Positions 42,881 to 51,041 of a stretch of 64,000 nt of DNA are shown in pieces. The stretch is from the NCBI RefSeq assembly GCF_000956465.1, contig NZ_JYJA01000037.1:186001-250000 (forward strand), read 5' to 3'. Below the pieces are notes generated by a model, which had not been told where the DNA came from, did not search any database, and saw only the letters and a program-made list of their open reading frames with translations. Made by a program: the position numbers and the translations under genes. This DNA comes from Microbacterium trichothecenolyticum (lineage in GTDB: Bacteria; Actinomycetota; Actinomycetes; Actinomycetales; Microbacteriaceae). How positions within the stretch are numbered: position 1 is the stretch's first letter; each line of letters opens with the position of its first letter.

Positions 42881-43837
42881 CTAGCGGGTATCGGTGATCA
42901 GCGATCGCACGCGGAGGGCGGATGGCTGGATCGTCACCGTGAATGCGCGAGCGTCGCCGGCCTCCTCGCCGTCGATCTCGAACGCGTGCGCATCAGGAAG
43001 TGCGATGGCAACCTTGCGAGCGCGACCGTGCTCGGTCGAGTCGGTGCTGGTCGGTTCGTCGGACGTGTGGATGAGTCTCTTCAGCCCGTTGTCCCACACC
43101 ATCGTCTTCAGCGTCCCCAGCCACTGCGCCAGCCCTTCCGCGCTCAGCACGAGATAGTCCAGCTCGCCATCTGACGGGTCTGCGTCCGGGACAAGCCGCA
43201 TGCCGCCCTGGAGCGTGCCGCAATTGGCGACCAGGACAGTATGACCTTCCCGGTCCTGCGCCGCCCCGTCATCCGTGGTGATGGTGAACGGGATGACGTC
43301 GCTGGCCGACCATGCTCGTCCGAGCGACTCGACGTACGCGAGCCATCCCGCTTTGTCTTTGAGATCGTCGTCGGTCTCGGCGAGCATGTGGGCGTCCAAC
43401 CCGAAACCCACCATGACGACGAACGCGTGCCGTTCAGGGCCCCCCTCGCGCTCGATCTCGACCCAGCCGACGTCGATCGGTCGAGCTTCACCCGCCAGAG
43501 CGAGCTCCAACGCCGCCGCGAGGTCGTTGATGGGGATATCGAGGTTGCGCGCGAAGAGGTTGCCGGTGCCGAGCGGGATGATCGCCATCTCGGCGTCGGC
43601 TGATGTGCTCGCGAGATGCTCGGCGACTGCCCGGACCGTGCCATCGCCACCGGCGACGATCAGCACCTCCGCACCCGCCGCGAGGGCCGCCTCGGCAGCA
43701 CCCTGGCCGGGATCCTCCTCCGTTGTCTCCCACCACCGCACGTCCTCGATCGGGGCCTCCCCCCTGGCTTGCGCGAGTTCCGCTTCGAGGGTGTCGCGTT
43801 CGATCTTGGACGGGTTCCAGACGATCGCAGCCCGCAT
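42881..43837 (-). CDS. Diacylglycerol kinase-family lipid kinase
   Basis: A 318-residue DagK/YegS-type kinase. 'GGDGTVRAV' (63-71) is the ATP-binding motif; 'IIPLGTGNLFARNLDIP' and 'GFGLDAHMLAETDDDLKDKAGWLAYV' complete the catalytic domain. It phosphorylates a lipid alcohol such as diacylglycerol at the membrane. It starts one base after the PPK2 stop codon, suggesting co-translation. Confidence 0.85.
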   Translation of the reverse strand: MRAAIVWNPSKIERDTLEAELAQARGEAPIEDVRWWETTEEDPGQGAAEAALAAGAEVLIVAGGDGTVRAVAEHLASTSADAEMAIIPLGTGNLFARNLDIPINDLAAALELALAGEARPIDVGWVEIEREGGPERHAFVVMVGFGLDAHMLAETDDDLKDKAGWLAYVESLGRAWSASDVIPFTITTDDGAAQDREGHTVLVANCGTLQGGMRLVPDADPSDGELDYLVLSAEGLAQWLGTLKTMVWDNGLKRLIHTSDEPTSTDSTEHGRARKVAIALPDAHAFEIDGEEAGDARAFTVTIQPSALRVRSLITDTR

Positions 43838-43838
43838 C

Positions 43839-44684
43839 TCAGGCGGCCTTCTTCGACTTGGCGGCACTGAGGTCGGCGGCGATGTCAGGGACATAGTTGA
43901 ACTGGTCTGCGGGCGGTCGCTCGTAGCCGTCGCCATCCGGCCGATCGGGGATCGATACTTCGTCGAGCTCGAGCCGCCCGTGGGGAATGGCGCTGAGCAG
44001 GTGGCTGATCACGTTCAGCCGAGCACTCCTCTTGTCGTCGCTCTCGACGGTCCACCACGGCGATTCCTTGGTATCCGTCGCAGCGAACATCGCGTCCTTC
44101 GCACGCGAATAGTCCTCCCAGCGAAGAATCGACTCGAGGTCTGTCGGCGACAGCTTCCATCGACGCATCGGATCACCGACTCTGGAAGCAAAGCGCGCCT
44201 GCTGTTCGTCGTCAGAGACGGAGAACCAGTACTTGATCAGGATGATCCCGTCTTCGATGAGCAGATGCTCCACGACCGGAGCCTGGCGCAGGAACTCCTG
44301 GTACTTCTCCTCGGTGCAGTACCCCAGGACACGCTCGACCCCGGCCCTGTTGTACCAGGAGCGATCCATCAGCACGATCTCCCCCGCGGTGGGCAGGCGC
44401 TCGATGTAGCGCTGGAAGTACCACTGCCCGCGCTCCTTCTTGGAGGGCTTCGGCAACGCGACCACGCGCGCGTGCCGCGGGTTCAGGTACTCCATCACAC
44501 GTTTGATGGCCCCGCCCTTGCCCGCTGCGTCGCGACCCTCGAAGAGGACGAGCACGCGGTTCCCTGACGAAGCGACCCACTGCTGCATCTCCACCAGCTC
44601 GGTCTGCAGCCGCTCCAGCTCCGCCTTGTACAGCCGCTTGTTCAGACGTTTCACGGACGACTTCTTGGCGCTCTTCTTGGTCAC
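43839..44684 (-). CDS. ppk2: Polyphosphate kinase 2
   Basis: A 281-residue PPK2 that uses polyphosphate to phosphorylate nucleotides (class I: NDP to NTP). Walker A is 'GRDAAGKGG' (50-58), Walker B 'LMDRSWYNRAGVE' and the lid 'KYWFSVSDDEQQARFASR'. A lysine-rich N-terminus precedes the kinase. The start is the GTG at 44684 with TACGCT six bases upstream (leaderless). Confidence 0.9.
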   Translation of the reverse strand: MTKKSAKKSSVKRLNKRLYKAELERLQTELVEMQQWVASSGNRVLVLFEGRDAAGKGGAIKRVMEYLNPRHARVVALPKPSKKERGQWYFQRYIERLPTAGEIVLMDRSWYNRAGVERVLGYCTEEKYQEFLRQAPVVEHLLIEDGIILIKYWFSVSDDEQQARFASRVGDPMRRWKLSPTDLESILRWEDYSRAKDAMFAATDTKESPWWTVESDDKRSARLNVISHLLSAIPHGRLELDEVSIPDRPDGDGYERPPADQFNYVPDIAADLSAAKSKKAA

Positions 44685-44690
44685 GGCCGA

Positions 44691-44696
44691 AGCGTA
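44691..44696 (-). promoter_or_regulatory. -10 box of the leaderless ppk2 gene
   Basis: On the reverse strand TACGCT is followed by six bases (TCGGCC) and the GTG at 44684. Confidence 0.6.
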
Positions 44697-44914
44697 GCGA
44701 GTCCACCCTGCCCGGGGACAGGGGGTTCTCTCCCGCCGCGGAATGTGCATTCCGGACTCGGGTCAGGCGGCACAGCGGCACCCGCGACGTCGGCGCGGGC
44801 GAGAGGCCGTCGACGGACCTGCACAGCGTGCCGACCGCGGCAGACGAGCCCGAACTCACTCACCCTCTACCTTCGTCTGCCGCGATCGCGATTCATCTCT
44901 GCTCGCGCGTCTCC
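44697..44914. other. Gap between ppk2 and the EamA remnant
   Basis: I find no convincing gene here. A small palindrome GGAATGTGCATTCC occurs in the left part. The gap forms, with the adjacent gene fragment, a roughly 530-bp stretch without an intact gene. Confidence 0.5.
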
Positions 44915-45028
44915 TCACGCACGACCGTGCCCGATGTCGAGTGCTGGCTTCGCGATCGGCGTGCCCGCACCGAACAGCAGCGCCGCCACCAGGGCGGCCC
45001 GGATGCCGGGGTTGCGCAGCGAGGTCAC
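44915..45028 (-). pseudogene. Truncated EamA/DMT transporter (N-terminus only)
   Basis: The reverse strand encodes about 37 residues from a GTG at 45028: a polar start, then 'LRNPGIRAALVAALLFGAGT', then a run into a stop at 44915. This is the typical first helix of EamA-family exporters, which normally have about 290 residues and ten helices. The rest is absent downstream, so this is a remnant. The same frame stays open upstream to 45175 with a His-rich stretch of unclear meaning. Confidence 0.5.
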
Positions 45029-45217
45029 TCGCACGAATCCAGGCTGCGCGTGGCGCCTGGCGTGGTCGTGCCCGTCGATCTCGTGCTCGGCTTCCGGCCG
45101 CCCGCACCGGCCGTCGCCGTCGTGTGAAGCCCAGATGGCACCGCAGCAGGCATCAGCGATACAGACCAGCTTCACGTCATCTGCGTCGACGATTTAGCCT
45201 GGACCGGAGGAGGTGAC

Positions 45218-45643
45218 ATGTCGATGATCGCCCTCGCGCATCACCTGCGCCGCAGCCCAGGCGGGCTGCGCCGTTCCGTCTTGCTGCTCATCGGTGTCAC
45301 CGCTGCGATCATCGTCGGGCTGCTCGCGATGCACTCCTTGAACAGCCACACTGCGCCCGCGGAACCGACGGCGGTGGTGTCCGTCCATGACGCGAATGCC
45401 ACCGATCACGGCACCACCCAACCGGCGACGGAGGAGCATTGCAGCGACTGCGGCGGTCACACGAGCATGCTGGCATTGACTTGCGTCCTCGCCTTTCTGG
45501 TGGTCTCGCTGTTGCTCCTGTTGCCACGACTTGGCATCACCCGGACAGCGGCGCTACGCCGCGCCGGCCCCTCCCCGCTGTCCTGGGTGACACCGCTCTC
45601 GAAACCACCGTCTCTTCTCGTTCTCTGCATCAGTCGCACGTGA
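45218..45643 (+). CDS. DUF6153-like small membrane protein
   Basis: A 141-residue protein with two membrane helices (about 20-40 and 84-106). The loop between them has a His/Cys cluster ('EEHCSDCGGH') that could bind a metal. This layout matches DUF6153 proteins of actinobacteria, often found beside DUF305 and copper genes (from memory). GGAGGAGG precedes the ATG. The DUF305 gene follows 91 bp downstream; a small GCTGACC/GGTCAGC hairpin lies between them at 45653-45673. Confidence 0.7.
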   Translation: MSMIALAHHLRRSPGGLRRSVLLLIGVTAAIIVGLLAMHSLNSHTAPAEPTAVVSVHDANATDHGTTQPATEEHCSDCGGHTSMLALTCVLAFLVVSLLLLLPRLGITRTAALRRAGPSPLSWVTPLSKPPSLLVLCISRT

Positions 45644-45734
45644 TACGCCCTCGCTGACCCTTCGCAGGTCAGCAGAGCTTTCGCGCGCGATCACTCGGAT
45701 CGTGCACGCCACCCAACGACTGAGGAGAACTCAA

Positions 45735-46319
45735 ATGAAGATCCGTGCCGCGGCAGTTGCCGCAATCACGCTGACCGCCCTGATCGCCCTGGCCGGCTGC
45801 GCCAACACCACCAGCAATGGCGGCATGCACGACGACATGCCCGGAATGGGCGCATCCGCATCGGCTGCCGACGTCAACCAGACCGACATCCAGTTCACGA
45901 TGATGATGATCCCCCACCACCGGCAGGCCATCGAGATGTCCGACGTGATCCTCGCCAAGGACGACATAGACGAGCAGGTGACCGCCCTCGCCGAGCAGAT
46001 CAAGGCCGCTCAGGGGCCCGAGATCGAGCAGATGGAGTCGTGGCTCGATGACTGGGGCACCGGAATGGGTGACATGGGCGGGATGGGCGACGGCATGATG
46101 TCCCCTGCCGACATGCAAGCCCTCGAGGGCGCCAACCGCGATGAGGCATCCCGTCTGTTCCTCGAGCAGATGATCGAGCACCATCAGGGCGCGATCGAGA
46201 TGGCGCAGAACGAAGTCGACAACGGACAGAACGCCGATGTGCTCGCGCTCGCGCAGAACATCATCACCTCGCAGACCGCCGAGATCGCCACCATGGAGGA
46301 GATCCTCGCGAGCCTCTGA
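45735..46319 (+). CDS. DUF305 lipoprotein (ferritin-like, metal-associated)
   Basis: A 194-residue lipoprotein. The signal ends in the lipobox 'LALAGC'-type 'LIALAGCAN' (Cys22). Two DUF305 repeats follow, each with a paired-His helix: 'MMMIPHHRQAIEMSD' and 'MIEHHQGAIEMAQ'. A Met/Gly-rich linker ('MGDMGGMGDGMM') suits soft-metal binding. DUF305 proteins are often copper- or silver-linked. GAGGAG precedes the ATG at 45735. A hairpin follows the stop codon. Confidence 0.85.
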   Translation: MKIRAAAVAAITLTALIALAGCANTTSNGGMHDDMPGMGASASAADVNQTDIQFTMMMIPHHRQAIEMSDVILAKDDIDEQVTALAEQIKAAQGPEIEQMESWLDDWGTGMGDMGGMGDGMMSPADMQALEGANRDEASRLFLEQMIEHHQGAIEMAQNEVDNGQNADVLALAQNIITSQTAEIATMEEILASL

Positions 46320-46325
46320 CTTGCC

Positions 46326-46353
46326 GGGGCCGGTCGGAATCCCGGCCGGCCCC
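46326..46353 (+). terminator. Hairpin after the DUF305 gene
   Basis: 12-bp GC-rich arms (GGGGCCGGTCGG with one mismatch) and a 4-base loop lie 6 bp after the stop codon. From here to 46584 I see no gene. Confidence 0.65.
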
Positions 46354-46584
46354 GCTCGCAGAGCACGCCGGCATGGACGCTCACTCGCACCGCGCACTCA
46401 CAGCTATCCGTTCGCCGGCGACGGTCAGGGATTTCTTGCCGCTGATCAGTTGTCTTCATCGACGATTGCACGTCCCGGTTCGGTCGAGCTCGAATGGGTA
46501 CTGGTCAGTTGCCGTCATCGCTTTTGCGCTGATGCCCGGCCTTGCCGTCGTTCCCCTGCACAACCGGCGCCTCGCGGCCGCTGG

Positions 46585-47328
46585 TCAGTGTGAGCCCTCT
46601 CCAGGCTGAGGGATCGCCGCCGCGGAGGGTGCAACCTTCACCCAAATCGGCGGATGTGGTTTGCGGCGCTCGCGATAGAGCACAAACGCAAACGGGGCCC
46701 AGATGATCACCGCAAGACCGACTCCGACCAGCATCCCCCCGACGGTGTCGGATATCCAATGCGCTCCGAGGTAGGTGCGGCTCAGCATCATCAGAAGTGT
46801 GTAGGCGGCTCCCACGATCCATACCCACGTCCGCCAGAAGATGATTCCCAGCGTTGTGGCGATGAGCGCCGCATTCGCGCTGTGGCCGGACGGGAACGAG
46901 CCGACGTCGGCCGCGACGAGGATATCCGTCGGACGCGGACGACCCACGAGGTTCTTTATGACGAGGACCACCAGCGCGCTCGCGATCGAGGCACAGCCGA
47001 AATAGAGCGCCGCCCACGGCCGTCGCCAGATGAGCAGCCCGGCGATGATGACCAGCGGAACGATCGCGACCCCGCTGATGCCCCCGCCGATCCAATTCAA
47101 GGCCAGCGCGGGGACCGTGAACACCGGCGCGCGAGCCTCGACCAGTTCTCCCATCCACTCCACCTCGAAACCGAACGGCTTGTCCGCCTGGCGATAGAAG
47201 ATCACCGCACCGAGCAGAACGACAAGCAGCAACGCGCCGGCCGCCGACACCACCCACCACAGGCGAGCGATCTTCACCGGCGCTGGAGCTGCGCCGTCAA
47301 CCAGCTCCGAGACGTCTTCGTCATCCAT
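46585..47328 (-). CDS. PAP2-family membrane phosphatase
   Basis: A 247-residue protein with about six helices. All three phosphatase motifs are intact: 'KNLVGRPRP' (125-133), 'FPSGHS' (145-150) and 'SRTYLGAHWISD' (183-194), with catalytic His149 and His190. It dephosphorylates lipid pyrophosphates or phosphatidates on the outer face. Codon use looks less GC-rich than its neighbours. Confidence 0.87.
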   Translation of the reverse strand: MDDEDVSELVDGAAPAPVKIARLWWVVSAAGALLLVVLLGAVIFYRQADKPFGFEVEWMGELVEARAPVFTVPALALNWIGGGISGVAIVPLVIIAGLLIWRRPWAALYFGCASIASALVVLVIKNLVGRPRPTDILVAADVGSFPSGHSANAALIATTLGIIFWRTWVWIVGAAYTLLMMLSRTYLGAHWISDTVGGMLVGVGLAVIIWAPFAFVLYRERRKPHPPIWVKVAPSAAAIPQPGEGSH

Positions 47329-47564
47329 CTGCTGATCGTACGTTCAACGGTCGTGGGGAGGGCCGGCGAACACGGGCGACGGTCCATCCCACGACGTCCT
47401 CGTTACGCGGCGCGGAAGCATCGTCCCGCGCGCTGCGGGACGGCTTCTGACCCGCGGATCCTCAGTCGGCCATTGGGGGGTTCCCTCGGTGAGGACGATA
47501 GCCTGTCGCCCACTCTGGCCAGCGCTATGGTCGAGACAAGACCCATGAATCGAAGGAATCTACC

Positions 47565-48239
47565 GTGCCTGTTATCGCGATCATCGGAGCTGGACCGGGA
47601 CTCGGAGCGGCCGTTGCTCGAAGGTTTGGGCGCGAAGGCTTCTCGATAGCCCTGATCTCGAGGAACCAGTCGAAGCTTGACGCGATGGCTGCGGAGCTCA
47701 ACGCCGGAGGCGTGATCGCCCGTGGGTACGCCGCGGACGTTCGAGTGCCGACCGCGCTTGGGGAAGCCCTTGCACGGGCCGCGGCGGAGTTGGGACCCAT
47801 CACCGCGTTGCAGTACAGCCCCCTTCCGGCGCGTGAATACCTGAAGCCGGTCCTCGAGATGACCCCGGAGCTGGCACTGGAAGCGTTGCAGTTCTCGGCC
47901 CTCGGGCTCATCCACGCAGTGCGTGCGGTGCTGCCGGCAATGCGCGGGGCCGGAGACGGCAGCGTCATCCTGATCAACGGCGGAACATCGGTGAAGGCAC
48001 GCGCCGACTTCGCAGGCACATCGGTCGCGTTCCCGGCCGAGAGCGCCTACGGTGAGATGCTCCACGACGCACTCGAGGGTGAGGGCGTCCGAGTCGCGCA
48101 ACTCGTGATCCCGGGATCGATTCCCAAGCTTCAGCTTGTCAATGGCATCGACGACGTCGCCGATCGCATCTGGGACCTCCACGCCGTCGCGGGTCCGTTC
48201 CGCACCATGCTCATTCCCCTAGAGGACGGCAGAGAGTAG
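47565..48239 (+). CDS. Short-chain dehydrogenase homologue lacking the catalytic lysine
   Basis: A 224-residue SDR-fold protein. The cofactor motif 'IGAGPGLGAAVARRFG' (6-21) and 'LISRNQSKLDAM' are clear. The YxxxK motif should fall near 'AESAYGEMLHDAL', where Tyr is present but Lys is replaced by Leu; the SxS serine is in 'VILINGGTSVK'. It may bind a dinucleotide without classic SDR catalysis. AAGGA lies before the GTG at 47565. The 236-bp gap to the divergent PAP2 gene holds nothing else recognised. Confidence 0.7.
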   Translation: MPVIAIIGAGPGLGAAVARRFGREGFSIALISRNQSKLDAMAAELNAGGVIARGYAADVRVPTALGEALARAAAELGPITALQYSPLPAREYLKPVLEMTPELALEALQFSALGLIHAVRAVLPAMRGAGDGSVILINGGTSVKARADFAGTSVAFPAESAYGEMLHDALEGEGVRVAQLVIPGSIPKLQLVNGIDDVADRIWDLHAVAGPFRTMLIPLEDGRE

Positions 48240-48490
48240 GACACGCTCTTACGGGTGACCGTGCAGTCGTCGACCTCGGGCCAGCACGCTGAACGGGCCG
48301 CCGCTCCGAGCAGGCGTGGGATCATTGCCCTCCGCTTGCCGCTGTCACCGCTCTCGACGTTGCGGCGATCGGTCCGCCTTTCAGGCAGGCTGTCGCAGTG
48401 AACGACCCATCGCCGGGCGGCGATGGGCGGGTTCGGTGCAGCCCGCCTGGCTCCGGCGTCTGACGTGCGATGGGTGTCGCGTTCGCTCGG

Positions 48491-48496
48491 TAGAGT
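48491..48496 (+). promoter_or_regulatory. -10 box of the leaderless two-helix protein gene
   Basis: TAGAGT is followed by six bases (TCGAGC) and the ATG at 48503. Confidence 0.55.
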
Positions 48497-48502
48497 TCGA
48501 GC

Positions 48503-48697
48503 ATGGAGACGAAGTCGGTCGGCGCTCTTGCGGCGTGTGTCGCGGGTCTCGCCGTTGTTCTGTGCGTCCTGTCGGTGGCGTTGGAGTTGCCGACGGCCGT
48601 TGAGATCGCCATGATCACTGGAGCTCTCGCGCTGCTGGCATCTGCGGGTGGGTTGATCGGGGCGGCTGTGGTGGCGCAGAAGAAGTCGGGCGCGTAG
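48503..48697 (+). CDS. Two-helix small membrane protein
   Basis: A 64-residue protein of two hydrophobic helices (about 7-27 and 34-56) separated by a short polar turn, with a basic end ('AQKKSGA'). No family recognised. The leaderless promoter and clean hydrophobic pattern support it as a real gene. Confidence 0.6.
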   Translation: METKSVGALAACVAGLAVVLCVLSVALELPTAVEIAMITGALALLASAGGLIGAAVVAQKKSGA

Positions 48698-48957
48698 CGC
48701 GGCCGACGCCCGGTGGCCCCTGGGCAATGAGTGCGTCAAGGACGCTTCGAGCGCGTTGACGACCGGCGTGAGTGGGCTGGGTCTCGGCAGTTACTCCCCC
48801 TGGGCAGTACAGCTGGCCGGCCGGCGGCTTTCAACACCAGGTCTTCGAGTCCGTGACCGGAATGTGGGCGAGGACGAGCCTCACATGCGTCGTCGCCGAA
48901 GGCTCGGGAACGCAAGACGAAGTGCTCAAGCTCCTGCGCCGGAGGTCTGACACGACG
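48698..48957. other. Gene-poor gap with a possible protein fragment
   Basis: No complete gene. One plus frame (about 48790-48957) reads 'GQYSWPAGGFQHQVFESVTG' and continues with 'AEGSGTQDEVLKLLRRRS', which looks protein-like and may be a fragment of a larger gene. It then runs into the terminator and tRNA remnant. Confidence 0.35.
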
Positions 48958-48981
48958 AAACCCCCGGAGTTCCGGGGGTTT
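48958..48981. terminator. Strong terminator of the tRNA-Met remnant
   Basis: AAACCCCCGGA and its complement are separated by two bases. This hairpin directly follows the tRNA 3' half on the minus strand, as for an intact tRNA gene. Confidence 0.8.
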
Positions 48982-48988
48982 CGATCTG

Positions 48989-49030
48989 TAGCAGGAGCGG
49001 GGCTTGAACCCGCGACCTCACGATTATGAG
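48989..49030 (-). repeat. 3' half of a tRNA-Met (CAT), probable attachment site
   Basis: On the minus strand the sequence runs from the anticodon loop CTCATAA through the T-arm GCGGG-TTCAAGC-CCCGC to an acceptor strand TCCTGCT and discriminator A. No matching D-arm or 5' acceptor strand exists upstream, so it is not a complete tRNA. Half-tRNA duplicates like this mark attL or attR sites left when an element integrates at the 3' end of a tRNA gene. Confidence 0.65.
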
Positions 49031-49342
49031 GACTGACCCTGGGTCTGCCGTCGACCCGATATGGTCCGATAACCGCGGAAATTCGCGGATCTGGCCATGT
49101 CTCCAGACGCGCCGATCGGCGCCGTTCTGCGCGGTTCGTGGGCAAACTGTGGGCACGCGCAGCCCCCGCCGAGCCACCTCGTTCGACACTGAGCGCCCAT
49201 GGCAAGGTGCCCCTTGAGTCACTGAGATCGACGGCCGGGGTCACCCTGACTGCGCTGGCTCGTGTCCTTGCCATCAGGGGACTCCGTGTTCGAGTGCGGC
49301 GGCATGCGCGGCCGCAGTCGCGCCATAGACCCTGTTCAGGGT
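49031..49342. other. Gap without a recognisable gene
   Basis: About 310 bp between the tRNA-Met remnant and the DUF1508 gene hold no convincing gene on either strand, and no integrase could be recognised. Confidence 0.5.
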
Positions 49343-49519
49343 TCAGGTGAGATCGACGACCGGGGAGCTGGCGTTCGATTTAACCGACTCGATCCCGCTC
49401 TGCGCACCAGACTTGGAAACATAGGACTCGGAAGTCGCGACGACTTCTCCATTCGCGGCCTTCAGACGAAATCGGAAGCCATCCGCCGAGTCCTTGTACA
49501 GCTCGTACTTGCCGGCCAT
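49343..49519 (-). CDS. YegP-like DUF1508 protein
   Basis: A 58-residue single DUF1508 repeat ('KYELYKDSADGFRFRLKAAN', then 'VVATSESYVSKSGAQSGIESVK'), about half of E. coli YegP, which has two repeats. Function unknown; members are small beta-alpha dimers linked to phage or stress contexts. GGAGAGATC lies before the ATG at 49519. Confidence 0.82.
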   Translation of the reverse strand: MAGKYELYKDSADGFRFRLKAANGEVVATSESYVSKSGAQSGIESVKSNASSPVVDLT

Positions 49520-49721
49520 GATCTCTCCTTCTTCGCAGGTCAGTGCCGGTTTTATCCTGTCCGAGCGTGGGCGTGGAGGCAACGGCTTTTGCATGCCTGA
49601 GTTTTCGACAGTGGACGCGTGGCGGTCAGCGGCTGAAATGAGCGCCTTCTGAACCGTCTGATCCGTAGACAAGCGGGATACGAGGCGGATTCCGTGTGAT
49701 TCCGCGGATTTCATGGGCAAG

Positions 49722-49744
49722 TGCACACATGCGTGCACACATGC
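49722..49744. repeat. Direct repeat TGCACACATGC
   Basis: Two copies with a 12-bp period lie 45 bp beyond the end of the hxlA operon. The surrounding gap (49520-49789) contains no recognised gene. Confidence 0.5.
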
Positions 49745-49789
49745 TGACATCGACCGGGGCCGGGCGCTGCGCACCCGACCCCGCCCGGA

Positions 49790-50416
49790 TCAAACGGTGA
49801 TGCCGGCGCGAAGGAGCGCCGCGGCCTCAGCCACGTTGTCGGCGCTGTAGATCGCACTGCCGGCGACGGCGATGCGCGCCCCCGAGGCCTGCACCGCGGC
49901 GATGCTCGAGACGTTCACACCTCCGGCGACGGAGAACGGCACTCCCCCTGCCTCGCCGTCGCGCAGCAGGCTGTCGAGCGAGTAGCCGGGCTGCGCTTGC
50001 TCGTCGAGGCCGGCGTGCATCTCGACGAACTGGGCGCCGAGGTCCACGACCTGCTTCGCGCGGGTCGGCTTGTCGGCGACGCCGATGAGGTCGACGACGA
50101 CGCCCTTGCCGTGTTTTTTCGCCGCTTTGACAGCGCCCGCGATGGTGCTGTCGTCGGCTGAGCCGAGAACGGTCACGAGGTCGGCGCCGGCGCCGAAGGC
50201 GATGTCGGCCTCGAGCTCGCCGGCATCCATCGTCTTCAGGTCGGCGAAGACCACCTTGTCGGGGTGCGCCTGCTTGATGGCGGTGATCGCGGAGAGCCCC
50301 TCGCTCTTGATGAGCGGGGTGCCGAGCTCGAGGATGTCGACGTGCGGCGCAGCGGCCGCGGCGAGCGCGAGCGCGTGCTCGGTGGTCAGGGTGTCGATGG
50401 CGAACTGCAGCTTCAT
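49790..50416 (-). CDS. hxlA: 3-hexulose-6-phosphate synthase
   Basis: A 208-residue TIM-barrel enzyme of the orotidine phosphate decarboxylase superfamily. It condenses formaldehyde with ribulose 5-phosphate in the ribulose monophosphate pathway. 'DILELGTPLIKSEG' (27-40) and the catalytic DxKxxD in 'FADLKTMDAGELE' (Asp59, Lys61, Asp64) are intact, as is 'AGGVN'. The homologous keto-gulonate phosphate decarboxylase is the alternative, but pairing with hxlB favours HPS. AAAGGAA precedes the ATG. Last gene of the monooxygenase operon. Confidence 0.87.
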   Translation of the reverse strand: MKLQFAIDTLTTEHALALAAAAAPHVDILELGTPLIKSEGLSAITAIKQAHPDKVVFADLKTMDAGELEADIAFGAGADLVTVLGSADDSTIAGAVKAAKKHGKGVVVDLIGVADKPTRAKQVVDLGAQFVEMHAGLDEQAQPGYSLDSLLRDGEAGGVPFSVAGGVNVSSIAAVQASGARIAVAGSAIYSADNVAEAAALLRAGITV

Positions 50417-50439
50417 AGGGTTCCTTTCGTTTGCTGCGG

Positions 50440-51012
50440 TCATTCGAGGTTCGCGTGGCGGGGCCACAGGTCGTCGGCGGTGGCGCCCGAGGCGAGCCAC
50501 AGCGTGTGGAAGACGGCGTCGCCGATCACGACGACGGCTTGTTCGAAGAGACTCCCGGCGTATTGCGCCGAGGCAGCTCCGGAGCGGTCGAGCTTGCCGG
50601 CCGCCGGAACCACGACGGTGGCGACGGATGCTGCCGCCAGCGGCGAGTCCGCGTTCGCGGTGATCGCGACCACGCGGGCGCCGGCGGAGACCGCGTTCTC
50701 TGCCGCGCGCACGATGCCGCCGGTGGTGCCGGAGCCGCTCGCGGCGAGGAGCACGTCGCCGACGCCGATGGCGGGGGTGGTGGCGTCGCCGACGATGTGG
50801 ACGGTGAGACCGAGGTGCATCAGGCGCATCCCGGTCATCTCGAGCGCGAGGCCGGACCGGCCGAGCCCGAGCACGAACACGCGGCGGGCGCCCACGAGCT
50901 CGGCGGCGAGCGCGGCGATTCGATCCGCGCGCTCGGACGCGAGATGGCCGATCACGCCGCTCAGCTCGTCATCGATGAGCTGCAGGGCACGCGCGTTGGC
51001 GGTAGGTGTCAT
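50440..51012 (-). CDS. hxlB: 6-phospho-3-hexuloisomerase
   Basis: A 190-residue SIS-domain isomerase that converts 3-hexulose 6-phosphate to fructose 6-phosphate after HPS. 'RVFVLGLGRSGLALEMTGMRL' and 'DVLLAASGSGTTGGIV' bind the sugar phosphate, and 'YAGSLFEQAVVVIGDAVFH' closes the fold. Length and motifs match PHI. It lies 23 bp before hxlA and 29 bp after the glutamate dehydrogenase gene. Confidence 0.88.
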   Translation of the reverse strand: MTPTANARALQLIDDELSGVIGHLASERADRIAALAAELVGARRVFVLGLGRSGLALEMTGMRLMHLGLTVHIVGDATTPAIGVGDVLLAASGSGTTGGIVRAAENAVSAGARVVAITANADSPLAAASVATVVVPAAGKLDRSGAASAQYAGSLFEQAVVVIGDAVFHTLWLASGATADDLWPRHANLE

Positions 51013-51041
51013 AGACGAAGGACTCCTTGCGGGGATGGTGA

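Noticed and set aside
46354..46584. Small open frames after the DUF305 terminator
   Set aside because: They lack ribosome sites, domain resemblance and a consistent codon pattern.
48989..49030. A complete tRNA gene at this position
   Set aside because: Only the anticodon loop, T-arm and 3' acceptor strand are present; the D-arm and 5' strand cannot be found.
49031..49342. An integrase gene remnant beside the att-like site
   Set aside because: No tyrosine or serine recombinase motifs could be read in any frame.
49790..51012. HPS/PHI pair taken as proof of methylotrophy
   Set aside because: No methanol or methylamine dehydrogenase is present; the pair more likely handles formaldehyde made by the operon's own pathway or from detoxification.
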